Below the pieces are notes generated by a model. It was not told the DNA's origin, searched no databases, and saw only the letters and a program-made list of their open reading frames with translations. Below, piece by piece: positions 24,351 through 35,079 of a stretch of DNA of 64,000 nucleotides. Each line of letters starts with the position of its first letter. Within the stretch, counting starts at the first letter, position 1. This DNA comes from Adiantum capillus-veneris. Lineage: Eukaryota > Streptophyta > Polypodiopsida > Polypodiales > Pteridaceae. The translations under genes and the position numbers were made by a program. Location of the stretch: assembly GCA_014529385.2 (NCBI GenBank), contig CM043942.1, forward strand, positions 50,217,774 through 50,281,773, in the 5' to 3' direction.

Positions 24351-25130
24351 GGTGTCCTTTGTAGCCACAGCCTGTCTGCCCTTCTAAAGATTCTATGTGT
24401 AGTTTTATTTTAGTGACCCAGGGCCATAGGGTTCTCTCTATGCCATCGAGGGCTGAAGGCCGTAGGGTCCCCTCTATGCTAGTAAGATCCTATGGCCCCA
24501 AGGCCACAAGGTGCCCTCATTCTTTCAAAAAAACCCTCTATTCTCTATGCTCTATATTAGGAACCTATGGCCTTGAGGCCATAGGGTCCCATGTATGCCA
24601 TAGGGAGCTATATTTGTCAATAAAAAACACTATTTTCTCTATATTGGCACCATGTGGCTTGAAGGCCATAGGGTCCCCTCTATTCTAGTAAGAGTCTCTC
24701 CATGCTCTATATTGGCACCCTTTTGCCTAAAGTCCATAGGGTCCGCTCTATGCTAGTAAGAACGGATCTATGCTCTATATGGAACCCTGTATGCTAGAAA
24801 CCACTATGAGGGTTTTTTGGCAACCTATGGCCATACGATGCTCTCTTTATGGCCATAGGGTTTGTTGAATACTAAGGAAAACTCTCAATGGTCTATATTT
24901 GGGCATCTAATGGCGGTTGTGCCATTTTCTAATAAGAAACCACCATTTCTCTAGGTTTTTCTTCTATTGTTTTACGACAACAAGGTGCCATGCTCCATGG
25001 CAATAATTTTAAAACACCTAAATGCTCTACATTGACACCCTATGGCGCAGGGCCCAGGTGTGATCTATGCTACCCTAAACCCCTCTATGCTCTACGTTGA
25101 CACCCTACGGCCCCAGGGCCCGAGGGCCAC
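24350..25130. repeat. Degenerate edge of the palindromic satellite
   Basis: Single palindromes (caccctatggccttatggccatagggtg near 24,330; aacctatggccttgaggccatagggtcc near 24,560) are embedded in diverged sequence with the recurring phrase ctctatgctctatattggcacc. Nothing here is coding. Confidence 0.75.
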
Positions 25131-25135
25131 AAGGT

Positions 25136-25137
<2 letters not shown>

Positions 25138-25184
<47 letters not shown>
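25138..25184. repeat. CT microsatellite
   Basis: A pure (CT)n run of about 47 bp directly after the last palindrome; a pyrimidine-rich tail continues to about 25,290. Confidence 0.95.
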
Positions 25185-25190
<6 letters not shown>

Positions 25191-25436
25191 AATTGTTAAT
25201 TTGGCCTTATTATCAGTCCTCCCTCTCTCTCAGCTTCCTCTCCTCTGTTTGTCTCTCTTACTCTCCTTTCTCTCTCACTCCAAACAACTATTTATCTCCC
25301 TCTTCTCATCTCTCCCCATTCATAAAGGGCTTCAATATCTACCGGTGGCATTGTCATTCACGCACCCCCTACCACATCTCCTCTTTCTAGGACCTATCTC
25401 ACACCAACAGAAAGGTTAGTTCTTTTCTATTTTTTT

Positions 25437-25532
25437 GTTTTACTGTTTTAATGTTTTACAGTTTTACTGTTTTACAGTTTTAATGTTTTATAGTTTTACT
25501 ATTTTATAGTTTTACAGTTTTACTATTTTTTT
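25437..25532. repeat. 8-bp minisatellite
   Basis: Twelve 8-bp units of the type gttttact, gttttaat, gttttaca or gttttata in strict register. Confidence 0.9.
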
Positions 25533-25589
25533 ATATAGAGCGGTAAATAATTTTTTTTTAAAAGATTGAGCTTACCTGTGAGGCACTGC

Positions 25590-25880
25590 GTAGAGAGGGA
25601 GAGAGAACGCAAAGAGGCGGCACCACAGGGCGGCAACGGGCGGCTATTCAACGTCGTGAGAGGGCGGCAACGGGTGTATTTGATGTCGTGAGAGGGCGGC
25701 ACCACAGGGCGGCAATGGGCGGCTATTCGATGTCGTGAGAGGGCGGCACCACGGGCGCAGCAAGGGAAACAGAGGGCCGCAAAAGAGGCGTTTGGGAGAG
25801 GCGTAGGGAGGGCGCACGGAGGGCATTTAGGAGAGGAGCAAGGAGCGCACACGGAGGGCATTTAGGAGAGAAGCAAGGAG
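25590..25880. repeat. GC-rich imperfect tandem repeat
   Basis: The phrase gtcgtgagagggcggca recurs three times, with cagggcggcaa-gggcggctatt between copies. A second short repeat, gga-gggcatttaggagag, follows at 25,815-25,875. The composition is sharply different from both sides. Minus-strand frames here (proline/cysteine/arginine-rich) are by-products of the repeat and I call no gene. It could be the leader of an unidentified element, since actagggtttcgaaaa follows. Confidence 0.55.
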
Positions 25881-25927
25881 CGCGCAGAGCTGTGCTCGAG
25901 AGAGAAGACTAGGGTTTCGAAAATTTT

Positions 25928-25931
<4 letters not shown>

Positions 25932-25982
<51 letters not shown>

Positions 25983-25984
25983 TA
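25932..25984. repeat. GA microsatellite
   Basis: (GA)n of about 50 bp with one AAAG interruption. Confidence 0.95.
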
Positions 25985-26790
25985 GAGATTAGGTTAAAAT
26001 TTCAAAATTCAAAATTTGACTTTCAAGTTTTAAACCTAAACTTCCCGCTCTCTTTTATTTTGAATTTTGAAGAGTTTATAATCGTTTTCTTAAGGAGGAG
26101 AGTCATACCAAAGGAGTCATAGCCAAAAAAAAAAAAGAGTATAGAATTTTTTCAAAAAATTTATGTGAGACTTTGTCAATGCCCGTGTCGTCTCGCTACG
26201 AGTGGAATGACACCCATGGTGGAAATCTCCGTCTCGGGACCAAAATCACATACTGAAAAATACACTAAAAAACATTCAAAATTAGAGAATTTTCCCTCGA
26301 AAAAAGTGCGATATTTTTTCGTGCAGTATTGATCGGGGGACTTGAAAACACATTTTAGAAAAATTTGGGGTAAACAAAAAAGAAAGGCTATTTTCGCCAC
26401 ATGCAATTGCGCACTAATTGCATGTGTTTTGAAAGTGTAAGTATACATGCAACATACATGTATATATTTATACAAATAGTATTTAAACGAGGAGGTCATA
26501 TACTAGAATGGGTTGCAAAGGTGCTAGTCGCATCTGCGAAGAGTCTTGTAAAGGTGCAATTTGATCACACATTTGATCATGCGATACGTGCACACCATTT
26601 TTTTTTATGTCCCTTCAAAGACGTAAACATGTCATATGGATGTACATCCACGGGACTACTTGAGACACGGTCTCTAGATATAATCAATGGTTGTGGCATA
26701 TTATCAATGAATGTGGATGCACCACGTGGCATATCGTGTGGCTCATATGTACCCCCTTATGTCCTGGCAGGTTCTAGCTTTCTGAAATCA
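25985..26790. other. Gene-free stretch
   Basis: Mixed-composition sequence with short poly-A tracts and tacatgcaacatacatgtatat. No conserved protein is recognisable in any frame, including the 107- and 152-codon frames at 26,176-26,499 and 26,401-26,859. I see no repeat partner elsewhere in the window. Confidence 0.35.
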
Positions 26791-29335
26791 CTATATATAG
26801 CACCCTATGGCCCAAAGTCCATAGGATGCATATATAGCTCACCACAAAACAAGAATTGAGGAGACCTTGTGGTCATAAATCCATAAGATCTATATATATT
26901 TATCTAGAAACATCAACTATAGAATCCTATGGCCTTTTTTCCGTAGGATGCTCATATAGTCATCATGAAACACCTACATATAGGGCCCTATGGACCTAAG
27001 TCCATAGGCTGTATATATATAATCACTCCCTAGGCTATGGACCTTGTGGTCATAAATTTATAAGATCTATATATATTTAGCTAGAAACATCAACTATAGC
27101 ATCCTATGGCCTTTTGTCCATAGGATGTTCATATTGTCATCATGAAACACCTACATATAGGGCCCTATGGACCTAAGGCCATAGGATGTATATATATAAT
27201 CATATCAATACACCTACATATAGCATCCCATGGACCTAAGTCCAAAGGATGTATACAAACTCATTGTGTCCCTAAGGCCACATGACGCTATATACCCATC
27301 ATGAGACAACTACATATAGCGCCCTATCGCCCTCAATACAAAACACCTTGATAAAACATCATATAGACTAAAGTCCATATGATTTATATATAGTCAACAC
27401 AAAACACCTACATATAGTGCGCTATGGTCCTAAGGCCATAGAATGTTATAGACCCATCACGAGACAACTACATATAGTGCCCTATGCCCCTTAGACCATA
27501 TGATGTGTATGTATGCATTGCGAAACACCTGCATATATCATCCAATGACCCTAAGGCCACAGGATATTATATACCCATCATGAGACAACTATGTATAGTT
27601 TCCTATGGCCCTTAGGCCATAGGATGTGTATAGTTGCATCGCAAAACACCTACATATAGCTCTATATTGTCCATAAGGCCATAGAATGTTATATACCCAT
27701 CGTGAGATAACTACATATAGTTCCCTATGGCCCTCAGTCTATAGGATGTGTATAGTTGCATCACGAAACACCTACATATAGCATCCTATGGCTCTAATGC
27801 CACATGATGTTAAATACCCATCGTGAGACAACTACAAATAGTGCCCTATGGCCCTCAGGCCATAGGATGTGTACAGTTGCATTGCGAAACACCTACATAT
27901 AGCATCCTATGGCCCTAAGGCCACAAGATGTTATATACCCATCATGAAATAACTACATATAGTGTCCTATGGCCCTAAGGCCACAAGATGTTATATACCC
28001 ATCATGAGACAACTACATATAGTGTCCTATGGCCCTTAGGCCATAGGATGTGTACAGTTGCATCACAAAACACCTACATATATCTCTATATTGGCCATAA
28101 GGCCATAGAATGTTATATACACATCGTGAAATAACTACATATAGTTCCCAATGGCCCTCAGTCCATAGGATGTGTATAGTTGCATCACGAAACACCTACA
28201 TATAGCATCCTATGGCTCTAATGCCACAGGATGTTAAATACCCATCGTGAGACAACTACAAATAGTTCCCTATGGCCCTCAGGCCATAGGATGTGTACAG
28301 TTGCATCGCGAAACACCTACATATAGCATCCTATGGCCCTAAGGCCAGAGGATGTTATATACCCATCATGAGACAACTACATATAGTGTCCTATGGCCCT
28401 TAGGCCATAGGATGTGTATAGTTGCATCGCAAAACACCTACATATAGCTCTATATTGGCCATAAGGCCATAGAATCTTATATACCCATCGTGAGATAACT
28501 ACATATAGTGCCCTATGGCCCTCAGTCCTTAAGATGTGTATAGTTGCATCACGAAACACCTACATATAGCATCCTATGGCTCTAATGCCACAGGATGTTA
28601 AATACCCATCGTGAGACAACTACAAATAGTGTCCTATGGCCCTCAGGCCTTAGGATGTGTACAGTTGCATCGTGAAACACCTACATATAACATCCTATGG
28701 CCCTAAGGCCAGAGGATGTTATATACCCATCATGAGACAACTACATATAGTGTCCTATGGCCCTTAGGCCATAGGATGTGTACAGTTGCATCGCAAAACA
28801 CCTACATATAGCTCTATATTGGCCATAAGGCCATAGAATCTTATATACCCATCGTGAGATAACTACATATAGTTCCCAATGGCCCTCAGTCCATAGGATG
28901 TGTATAGTTGCATCACGAAACACCTACATATAGCATCCTATGGCTCTAACGTCACAGGATGTTAAATACGCATCGTGAGACAACTACAAATAGTGCCCTA
29001 TGGCCCTCAGGCCATAGGATGTGTACAGTTGCATCGCGAAACACCTACATATAGCATCCTATGGCCCTAAGGCCAGAGGATGTTATATACCCATCATGAG
29101 ACAACTACATAAAGTGTCCTATGGCCCTTAGGCCATAGGATGTGTACAGTTGCGTCGCAAAACACCTACATATAGCTCTATATTGGCCATAAGTCCATAG
29201 AATGTTATATACCCATCGTGAGATAACTACATATAGTGCCCTATGGCCCTCAGTCCATAGGATGTGTATAGTTGCATCACGAAACACCTACATATAGCAT
29301 CCTATGGCTCTAATGCCACAGGATGTTAAATACAC
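26790..29335. repeat. Second palindromic satellite, 121-bp unit in a 364-bp three-mer
   Basis: The basic unit is acaactacatatagtgccct, then atggccctcaggccatagga, tgtgtacagttgcatcgcga, aacacctacatatagcatcc, a second palindrome and gttatatacccatcatgag. Three such units make a 364-bp period that is exact at 28,013, 28,377, 28,741 and 29,105. The left half (26,790-27,900) is more diverged. It shares the CTATGGCC/GGCCATAG core with the first satellite but none of its spacer sequence. The 60-codon minus-strand frames repeated here are shadows. Confidence 0.95.
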
Positions 29336-29467
29336 AAGTCCTCAAGACAAGTCCCAAAATTCAGAGGATCCAGGTCACTTTGGCTCGACATGCACACGCC
29401 CAGTCAAACTACTGACCATGGAGGAGATTGATGAGATCCGCCAGCGACCGATGCTAGATCTCCTATA
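29336..29467 (+). pseudogene. Possible LTR-element polyprotein tail
   Basis: The plus strand ends a frame with a TMEEIDEIRQRPMLDLL-like C-terminus before a stop at about 29,467. Such acidic, MEE-rich tails occur at the ends of plant LTR-element polyproteins, but no domain is left. Fossil, very partial. Confidence 0.25.
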
Positions 29468-29688
29468 ATCTACCTATCCCAACTAGTTGTTTTAACTACT
29501 TAGTCCACACCCAGTAGTTTAGGATTCCATAATATTTTATTTTGTCATTTGGTCATCTTGTTACGCTGACTTTGTATCAGATCCACCATATTGTAACTTT
29601 TTGGTCGCATAGGTCACTTTGGCCTTTTGAAGACGTTAATATAAAATTTCATTTCATTTCTCTCTTTAATTTTAATTTCCTACGCATA

Positions 29689-29689
<1 letters not shown>

Positions 29690-29750
<61 letters not shown>

Positions 29751-29771
29751 TACACACACACACACACACCC

Positions 29772-29826
<55 letters not shown>

Positions 29827-29851
29827 CTTTCCTACACACACACACACACAC

Positions 29852-29933
<82 letters not shown>

Positions 29934-29994
29934 TACACACACACACACACGATGTAGATAGAGAGAGAGAGGGGTTGGGGGGGGGGGGGGGGGG
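29690..29994. repeat. Composite CT/CA microsatellite ending in an 18-G run
   Basis: Three units of the form (CT)n, ttcctacac, (AC)n, cc(c)g follow each other, at about 29,690-29,775, 29,776-29,855 and 29,856-29,951. Then come a (GA)6 and a run of 18 G at 29,977-29,994. The repeated ttcctacac joint shows that the compound unit itself was copied. The dipeptide frames on either strand are not genes. Confidence 0.95.
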
Positions 29995-30118
29995 AGTTTC
30001 ATAATACCTCCGCAGCAGGTTTTTGCCAAGAGATCTGAGCGCGTCACAGGCGAAAATGGCTGCCTACACGTGGATTTCCATTTTTTCCCCCAATTTTTTG
30101 CGTTGATATACTCGTGGT

Positions 30119-30190
30119 AATATCCGTCGATATACGCGTGGTAAAGTATGCCTTGCCACGCGTATTTCCACGCGCATATCGACGGATATT
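30119..30190. repeat. 23-bp inverted repeat (hairpin)
   Basis: Arm 30,119-30,141 (aatatccgtcgatatacgcg and tgg) pairs with 30,168-30,190, with one mismatch in 23. The 26-bp loop holds a further ccacgcgta copy. It resembles the core of a small foldback element. Confidence 0.85.
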
Positions 30191-30239
30191 TTGACGCATA
30201 TATCGACGGGCTGCAAGTACGTCAATAACCGCATGGAAA

Positions 30240-31505
30240 GGTACGGCAATCGATATATACTGCGTCAATATCTTGATGTTATGTTGTAGTGTTGAGGCTA
30301 CTGTATATGGCCCCAAGTTGTCAACCTCCTCAAAATCATCTGGAGTATACTTTAGCACTTTCTTTGGAATTAGCTCTATCTTTACCCCATAGGTAGCAGC
30401 CTCCACTGCAGAAATAGCATGACTAGTTGCCATATCCTCCACTAACTTCCGCATACCTCCTTTTCCAAAGTTAGTTCCTAACGGCGTACCTGTCTCCCGC
30501 AGATGGATCTTGCCATCCTTAAAAAAACACAAGATCTCTTTTTAAGGCATCACTAAAGCTATCACAATCCCTTCTGCCATGGTCCGTGCCATCACACCAT
30601 ATGTATCTGTGCACAAATCCTTCTTTGCTTTGGGATTTTTGTCCTGCAGAACTGCAGGTTGTCCTTTTTCTTCAAGCCTTGTTAGCTTTTAACTTCATTT
30701 CTTGCATGCCCTTAACAAGCTCATCAAGCATTGAATTATCACCTTTTGGACTTACAGTAATAGGCTTTGGTGGAATCTTTGACATGCTAGGAGGAGAGGT
30801 AGTACCATTCACCACCATCTTGTCCCTACAACGTTGTCTCTTAGCAAGCAATGAGACTGCGTCTTCAACCTCTTTCCACTCAGCCTTTAGACCCTGTTCT
30901 GTATTCTTATCTTCAAGGAGTAGCTCTAGCTTTTCTTGGAGCTCATGACCTGCATCTTGAAGGAACAATTCGGTCTTTTCACTATCCAAAGTAGCCTGCT
31001 CTGTTCCTGACAGTTGAGCATAGCGTCGCTCAAACTCTCAACAGTTCGGTGATGGAAAGTCCTTCTCTTGGCTTTGCAACCCATTCCAAGAAGGTCCTTT
31101 TTGTAACCCTTTCAGAGTCCTCCATGAAGTATTCCTCTTTTAGGGCTAATTTGAATTGCTCCCAACCTTCTCCACGCTCCTCCCTGATTCCCCTTACATG
31201 GTCTCTAATCTCGGGGACCACAACAAGCTCAAAACTACGAATCATGTCCACCTCTGGAACTCGTTGTAGCTCCATCTCCTTTACTTAACCACGAAGAAAC
31301 TTTGTGACATCATTTGTCCATTTTGTTCACAATAGCTTGAAGGGCATTGGTTGCTGACACCTCCCTTCTTTCTGCAGCCTGTTGTTGTTGCATCAATATG
31401 GCGAATGCTTGAAACATTTGCATTGTGCCTTGATCAAAACTCATGCCTTGTTCCTCTTGCTGATCCATTTCAAAACAAGTATTTGAACCCCCACCCTAGC
31501 TACTT
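30240..31505 (-). mobile_element. Ty3/gypsy gag-region fossil, minus strand
   Basis: In element order the parts are a leader ATG near 31,468 (MDQQEEQGMSF, glutamine-rich), a gag stretch at 31,275-31,030 (MIRSFELVVVPEIRDHVRG, GWEQFKLALKEEYF), a coiled acidic part with a basic proline-rich region at 30,989-30,672, and a segment at 30,532-30,250 (KIHLRETGTPLGTNFGKGGM) of the type found before the protease in gypsy elements. No reverse transcriptase follows. The fossil is broken, with several interruptions. Confidence 0.7.
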
Positions 31506-31506
31506 C

Positions 31507-31521
31507 GCGTCGGGTTCACCA
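31507..31521 (-). promoter_or_regulatory. Probable primer binding site of the minus-strand gypsy element
   Basis: The minus strand reads tggtgaacccgacgc starting four bases inside a TGTCA/TGACA-bounded edge at 31,526. A TGG start a few bases after an LTR end is the usual position of a tRNA primer site. I cannot name the tRNA with certainty. Confidence 0.5.
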
Positions 31522-32169
31522 GAAATGTCAGAAAGTGTGTGGTCTAGCAGGGAAGGTGCAGAACCTCTGACTGTGAGAGTTCGTGATGAGAGTCACAAAC
31601 CCTTTGCAAGAAAGCGTTTGTGGAGAATCACCAACCCTCTTTCTAAGGGTGACAGAGATGAGTGCCAGAAAACTATAAATAGGACCCCTAGCTTCACATT
31701 TTACGGAGACTCGGAGCCTTGACACACTCTCTCTCCTCTAGAGAGACCGCTATGCAGAAATCATTAGAGATTAATCTCTAATTGATTAACCTAGACGGTA
31801 ATTAGTTTAATCTTTCTTAATTAGCAAGGTTAGATTAAGCTATTTTGTTAATAAATCAAAGATTAGGCCTATGTATGCTCCTCAAACCTCTCTTAATTAA
31901 GTAATCTCTGTTGATTATTATAATTAAGCTTAGTAATACTAAGCTAATTAATTATCCTATCATATTAGGACTGAAATTAGCCAAATTAACCATGAATTAA
32001 TGGTAAATATATTAATTAAGCTTAGATTAAGTTGAGGTAATTATCAGAGTTGAACTAGACAGTCATTAAGCTAGGAAAATTATCCTATAATTTTTTGAGA
32101 AGTTTCCCTAATTAATTAGGCATAATTACTCTATTTTTTTAGCAATTTTAATAGGGGAAATTAGTAAAC

Positions 32170-34000
32170 GACTTTCAAATGATGTGATATATTTATTAGT
32201 TGTTAATTAGGTGGTAAAGAACTCGTGATAATTAGGAGAAGCTCAGAAAATTAATCTAGCTAGTTAATTTAGCAGAAATACTCTGCTTTTTAAGTAGTTT
32301 AAATAGAGGAAATTAGTAAATGGATTTCAAATGTTGTGATATATTTATCAGTGTATAATTAAGTTCTCAAGAATCCGTGATAATTAGAAGAAGCTCACAA
32401 AATCAATATAGCTAATTAATTTAGAAGAATTACTCTGTTTTTTGAGTAATTTAAATAGGGGAAATTAGTAAATGGATTTCAAATGTTGTGATATATTTAT
32501 TAGTGGTTAATTAGATGATCAAAAAACTGTGATAATTAGGAGAATCTCACAAAATTAATCTAGCTAATTAATTTAGCAGAATTACTCTATTTTTTGAGTA
32601 ATTGAAATAGGGGAAATTAGTAAATGGAATTAAAATGTTGTGATATATTTATCAGTGGTTAAGTAGGTGTTCAAAAACTAGTGATAATTAGTAGAATCTC
32701 AGAGAATTAATCAAGATCATTAATTTAGCAGAATTACTCTGTTTTTTGAGTAATTTAAATAGGGGAAATTAGTAAATGGATTTCAAATGTTGTAATATAT
32801 TTATCAGTGGTTAATAAGGTGCTCAAAAACCCGTGATAATTAGGAGAAGCTCACAAAATCAATCTAGCTAATTAATGTAGAAGAATTACTCTATTTTTTG
32901 AGTAATTTAAATAGGGGAAATTAGTAAATGGAATTCAAATGTTGTGATATATTTTTCAGTGGTTAATTAGGCATTTAAGAACTCATAATAATTAGGAGAA
33001 GCTCAGAAAATTAATTTAGCTAATTAATTCAGCAGAATTACTCTATTTTTTGAGTAATTTAAATAGGGGAAATTAGTAAATGGATTTCAAATGTTGTGAT
33101 ATATTTATTAGTGGTTAATTAAGTGCTCAAGAACCCATGATAATTAGGAGAAGCTCAGAAAATTAATCTAGCTAATTAATTTAGCAAAATTACTCTGTTT
33201 GTTGAGTAATTTAAATAGGAGAAATTAGTAAATTGAATTCGAATGTTGTGATATATTTATCAGTGGTTAATTAGGTGTTCAAAACCCCATGATAATTAGG
33301 AAAATCTCAGAAAATTAATCTAGCTAATTAATTTAGAAGAATTACTTTGTTTTTTTTAGTAATTTAAATAGGGGAAATTAGTAAATGGAATTAAAATGTT
33401 GTGATATATTTATCAGTGGTTAATTAGGTGTTCAAAAACCTGTGATAATTATGAGAAGCTCAGAAAATTAATCTAGCTAATTAAGTTAGCAAAAATAATC
33501 TGTTATTTGAGTAATTTAAATAAGGGAAATTAGTAAATGGAATTCAAATGTTGTGATAGATTTATCAGTGCTTAATTAGGTGTTCAAAAACCCGTGATAA
33601 TTAGGAGAAGCTGAGAAAATTAATCTAGCTAATTAAGTTAGCAAAAATACTCTGTTATTTGAGTAATTTAAATAGGGGAAATTAGTAAATAGATTTCAAA
33701 TGTTGTGATATATTTAGCAGTGGTTGATTAGGTGTTTAGTAACCTGATATAATTATAATAAGCTCAGAAAATTAATCTAGTCAATTAAGTTAGCAAAAAT
33801 ACTCTATTTGTTGAGTAATTTAAATAGGGAAAATTAGTAAATAGAATTCAAATGTTGTGATATATTTATCAGTGGTTAAATAGGTGGTCAAAAACCTTTG
33901 ATAAATAGGAGAAGCTCAAAAAATTAATGTATCTAATTAATTTAGTAGAAAAACTCTGTTTTTTGAGTAATTTAAATAAGGGAAATTAGTAAATCATGTT
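32170..34000. repeat. 152-bp AT-rich tandem array
   Basis: The phrase atgttgtgatatatttatca recurs at 32,331, 32,482, 32,635, 32,787 and 32,939, with spacings of 151-153 bp, and on to about 33,850, giving about 12 units. Units also share gggaaattagtaaatgga and gataattaggagaagctcag. More diverged relatives continue to about 34,400. Confidence 0.95.
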
Positions 34001-34867
34001 ATATGATTACATGCTATTTATCAGAGCTATAGTATAGAGTAAAAACTAAAGAGGGAAATTAGTAAATCATGTTTTATAATTACATGCTATTTATAAAGAG
34101 CTGTATTATAGGGTAAAAAGGTGGTGATAATTATATCAGGGTTAGAAAAGTAGTATAGATATTTATTTAAGTCAAAATATACTAATTTTGGTGGAAATTT
34201 CAAGGGGGAAATTTGTAAATCATGCTATATGATTACATTCTATTTCTCACAGCTAGCTTACATAATAGATAGGTCGTGATAAATATGTCAAGGTTAAAAA
34301 AGTAGTATAAGTATTTATTTAAGTTAAATTATCCTAATTTGAAGATGGAAATTATATAAGTAAGTTGGAAATAATAAGATAATTACCAGAGATCAAAAAT
34401 ATCCTTATCTACTTGTGGTAATTATACCACAAGTAGTTAATTAGTGAGGTTAGTAAATCATAATTGACCAAAAGTCTTATTTTGAGCAAATGATTAGTTT
34501 TTAGAAAAATTATAGTAAGTGAAAACCTATGATATCAAGTTAAGAAAATGAAATCTTTAAGAGAAATTAAATACAATAAATATTAAGCCCAAAATAAGTA
34601 AATTATTAGCTTAAAAGTTGATAGGAAAATTAGGAAAAAGATATAGAAAATTATAAGAAAGTTAGGAGACCTTAGAAAACCCTTAGGGAAGCGGTGGAAG
34701 AAGTTATCATGCTTATATAGACAAATAAGAAATTACTAGGTCAAGAATTTATCAATTAAGACTATAAATTTAACCTTGGATGGATTACGGTTGAATACAA
34801 AGGTTAAGTCTAGATTTTGAATTATTTCCCTAATGATTAGACGTCCTTTTTATAAGGATAAGAAGTT

Positions 34868-35028
34868 ATGGCATCAAAAAGAACCCGAGAAAATCCTACA
34901 TCTGATGATGAGAAAGTAGCTCCAAAACAAACTAGAGCTTCGCACGACGACGAAGCCGGCCTAGTAGTAGGCCTACGGAGGAGAGTCTTCAGGCGCCAGC
35001 ACAGTAGCAGATGGCCAATCAATCCCAG
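34868..35028 (+). pseudogene. Short basic reading frame of block 1
   Basis: It starts at ATG 34,868 (MASKRTRENPTSDDEK) and runs into a donor-like CAG|GTGGGT at 35,028/35,029. A diverged relative lies at 43,268-43,437 in block 2 (PKRT-, then a DEE motif and EAG), also ending in a donor-like CAG|GTGAGT. The parallel position suggests it belongs to the element family. No domain is recognisable. Fossil. Confidence 0.4.
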
Positions 35029-35079
35029 GTGGGTGTCCCATTGTTCAATTAAGTCTTTAATTAGTTTAAGTTATTTTAT

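Noticed and set aside
25523-25861. 112-codon proline/cysteine-rich frame as a possible secreted peptide gene.
   Set aside because: It lies entirely on a GC-rich tandem repeat; no signal peptide pattern and several equivalent frames.
26176-26859. Two overlapping frames of 107 and 152 codons on opposite strands.
   Set aside because: No recognisable domain; one runs into the satellite. Chance frames are likely.
28013-29287. Four near-identical 60-codon frames at 364-bp spacing, resembling a small gene family.
   Set aside because: They are the satellite unit read in one frame; spacing equals the repeat period.
15800-29335. CRISPR-like array because of short palindromic repeats with spacers.
   Set aside because: Spacers are themselves repeated, unit sizes are 121-155 bp, and the context is a plant nucleus without cas genes.
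29542-30047. Long serine/leucine, arginine/glutamate and valine/cysteine frames.
   Set aside because: Translations of CT/GA and CA/GT microsatellites.
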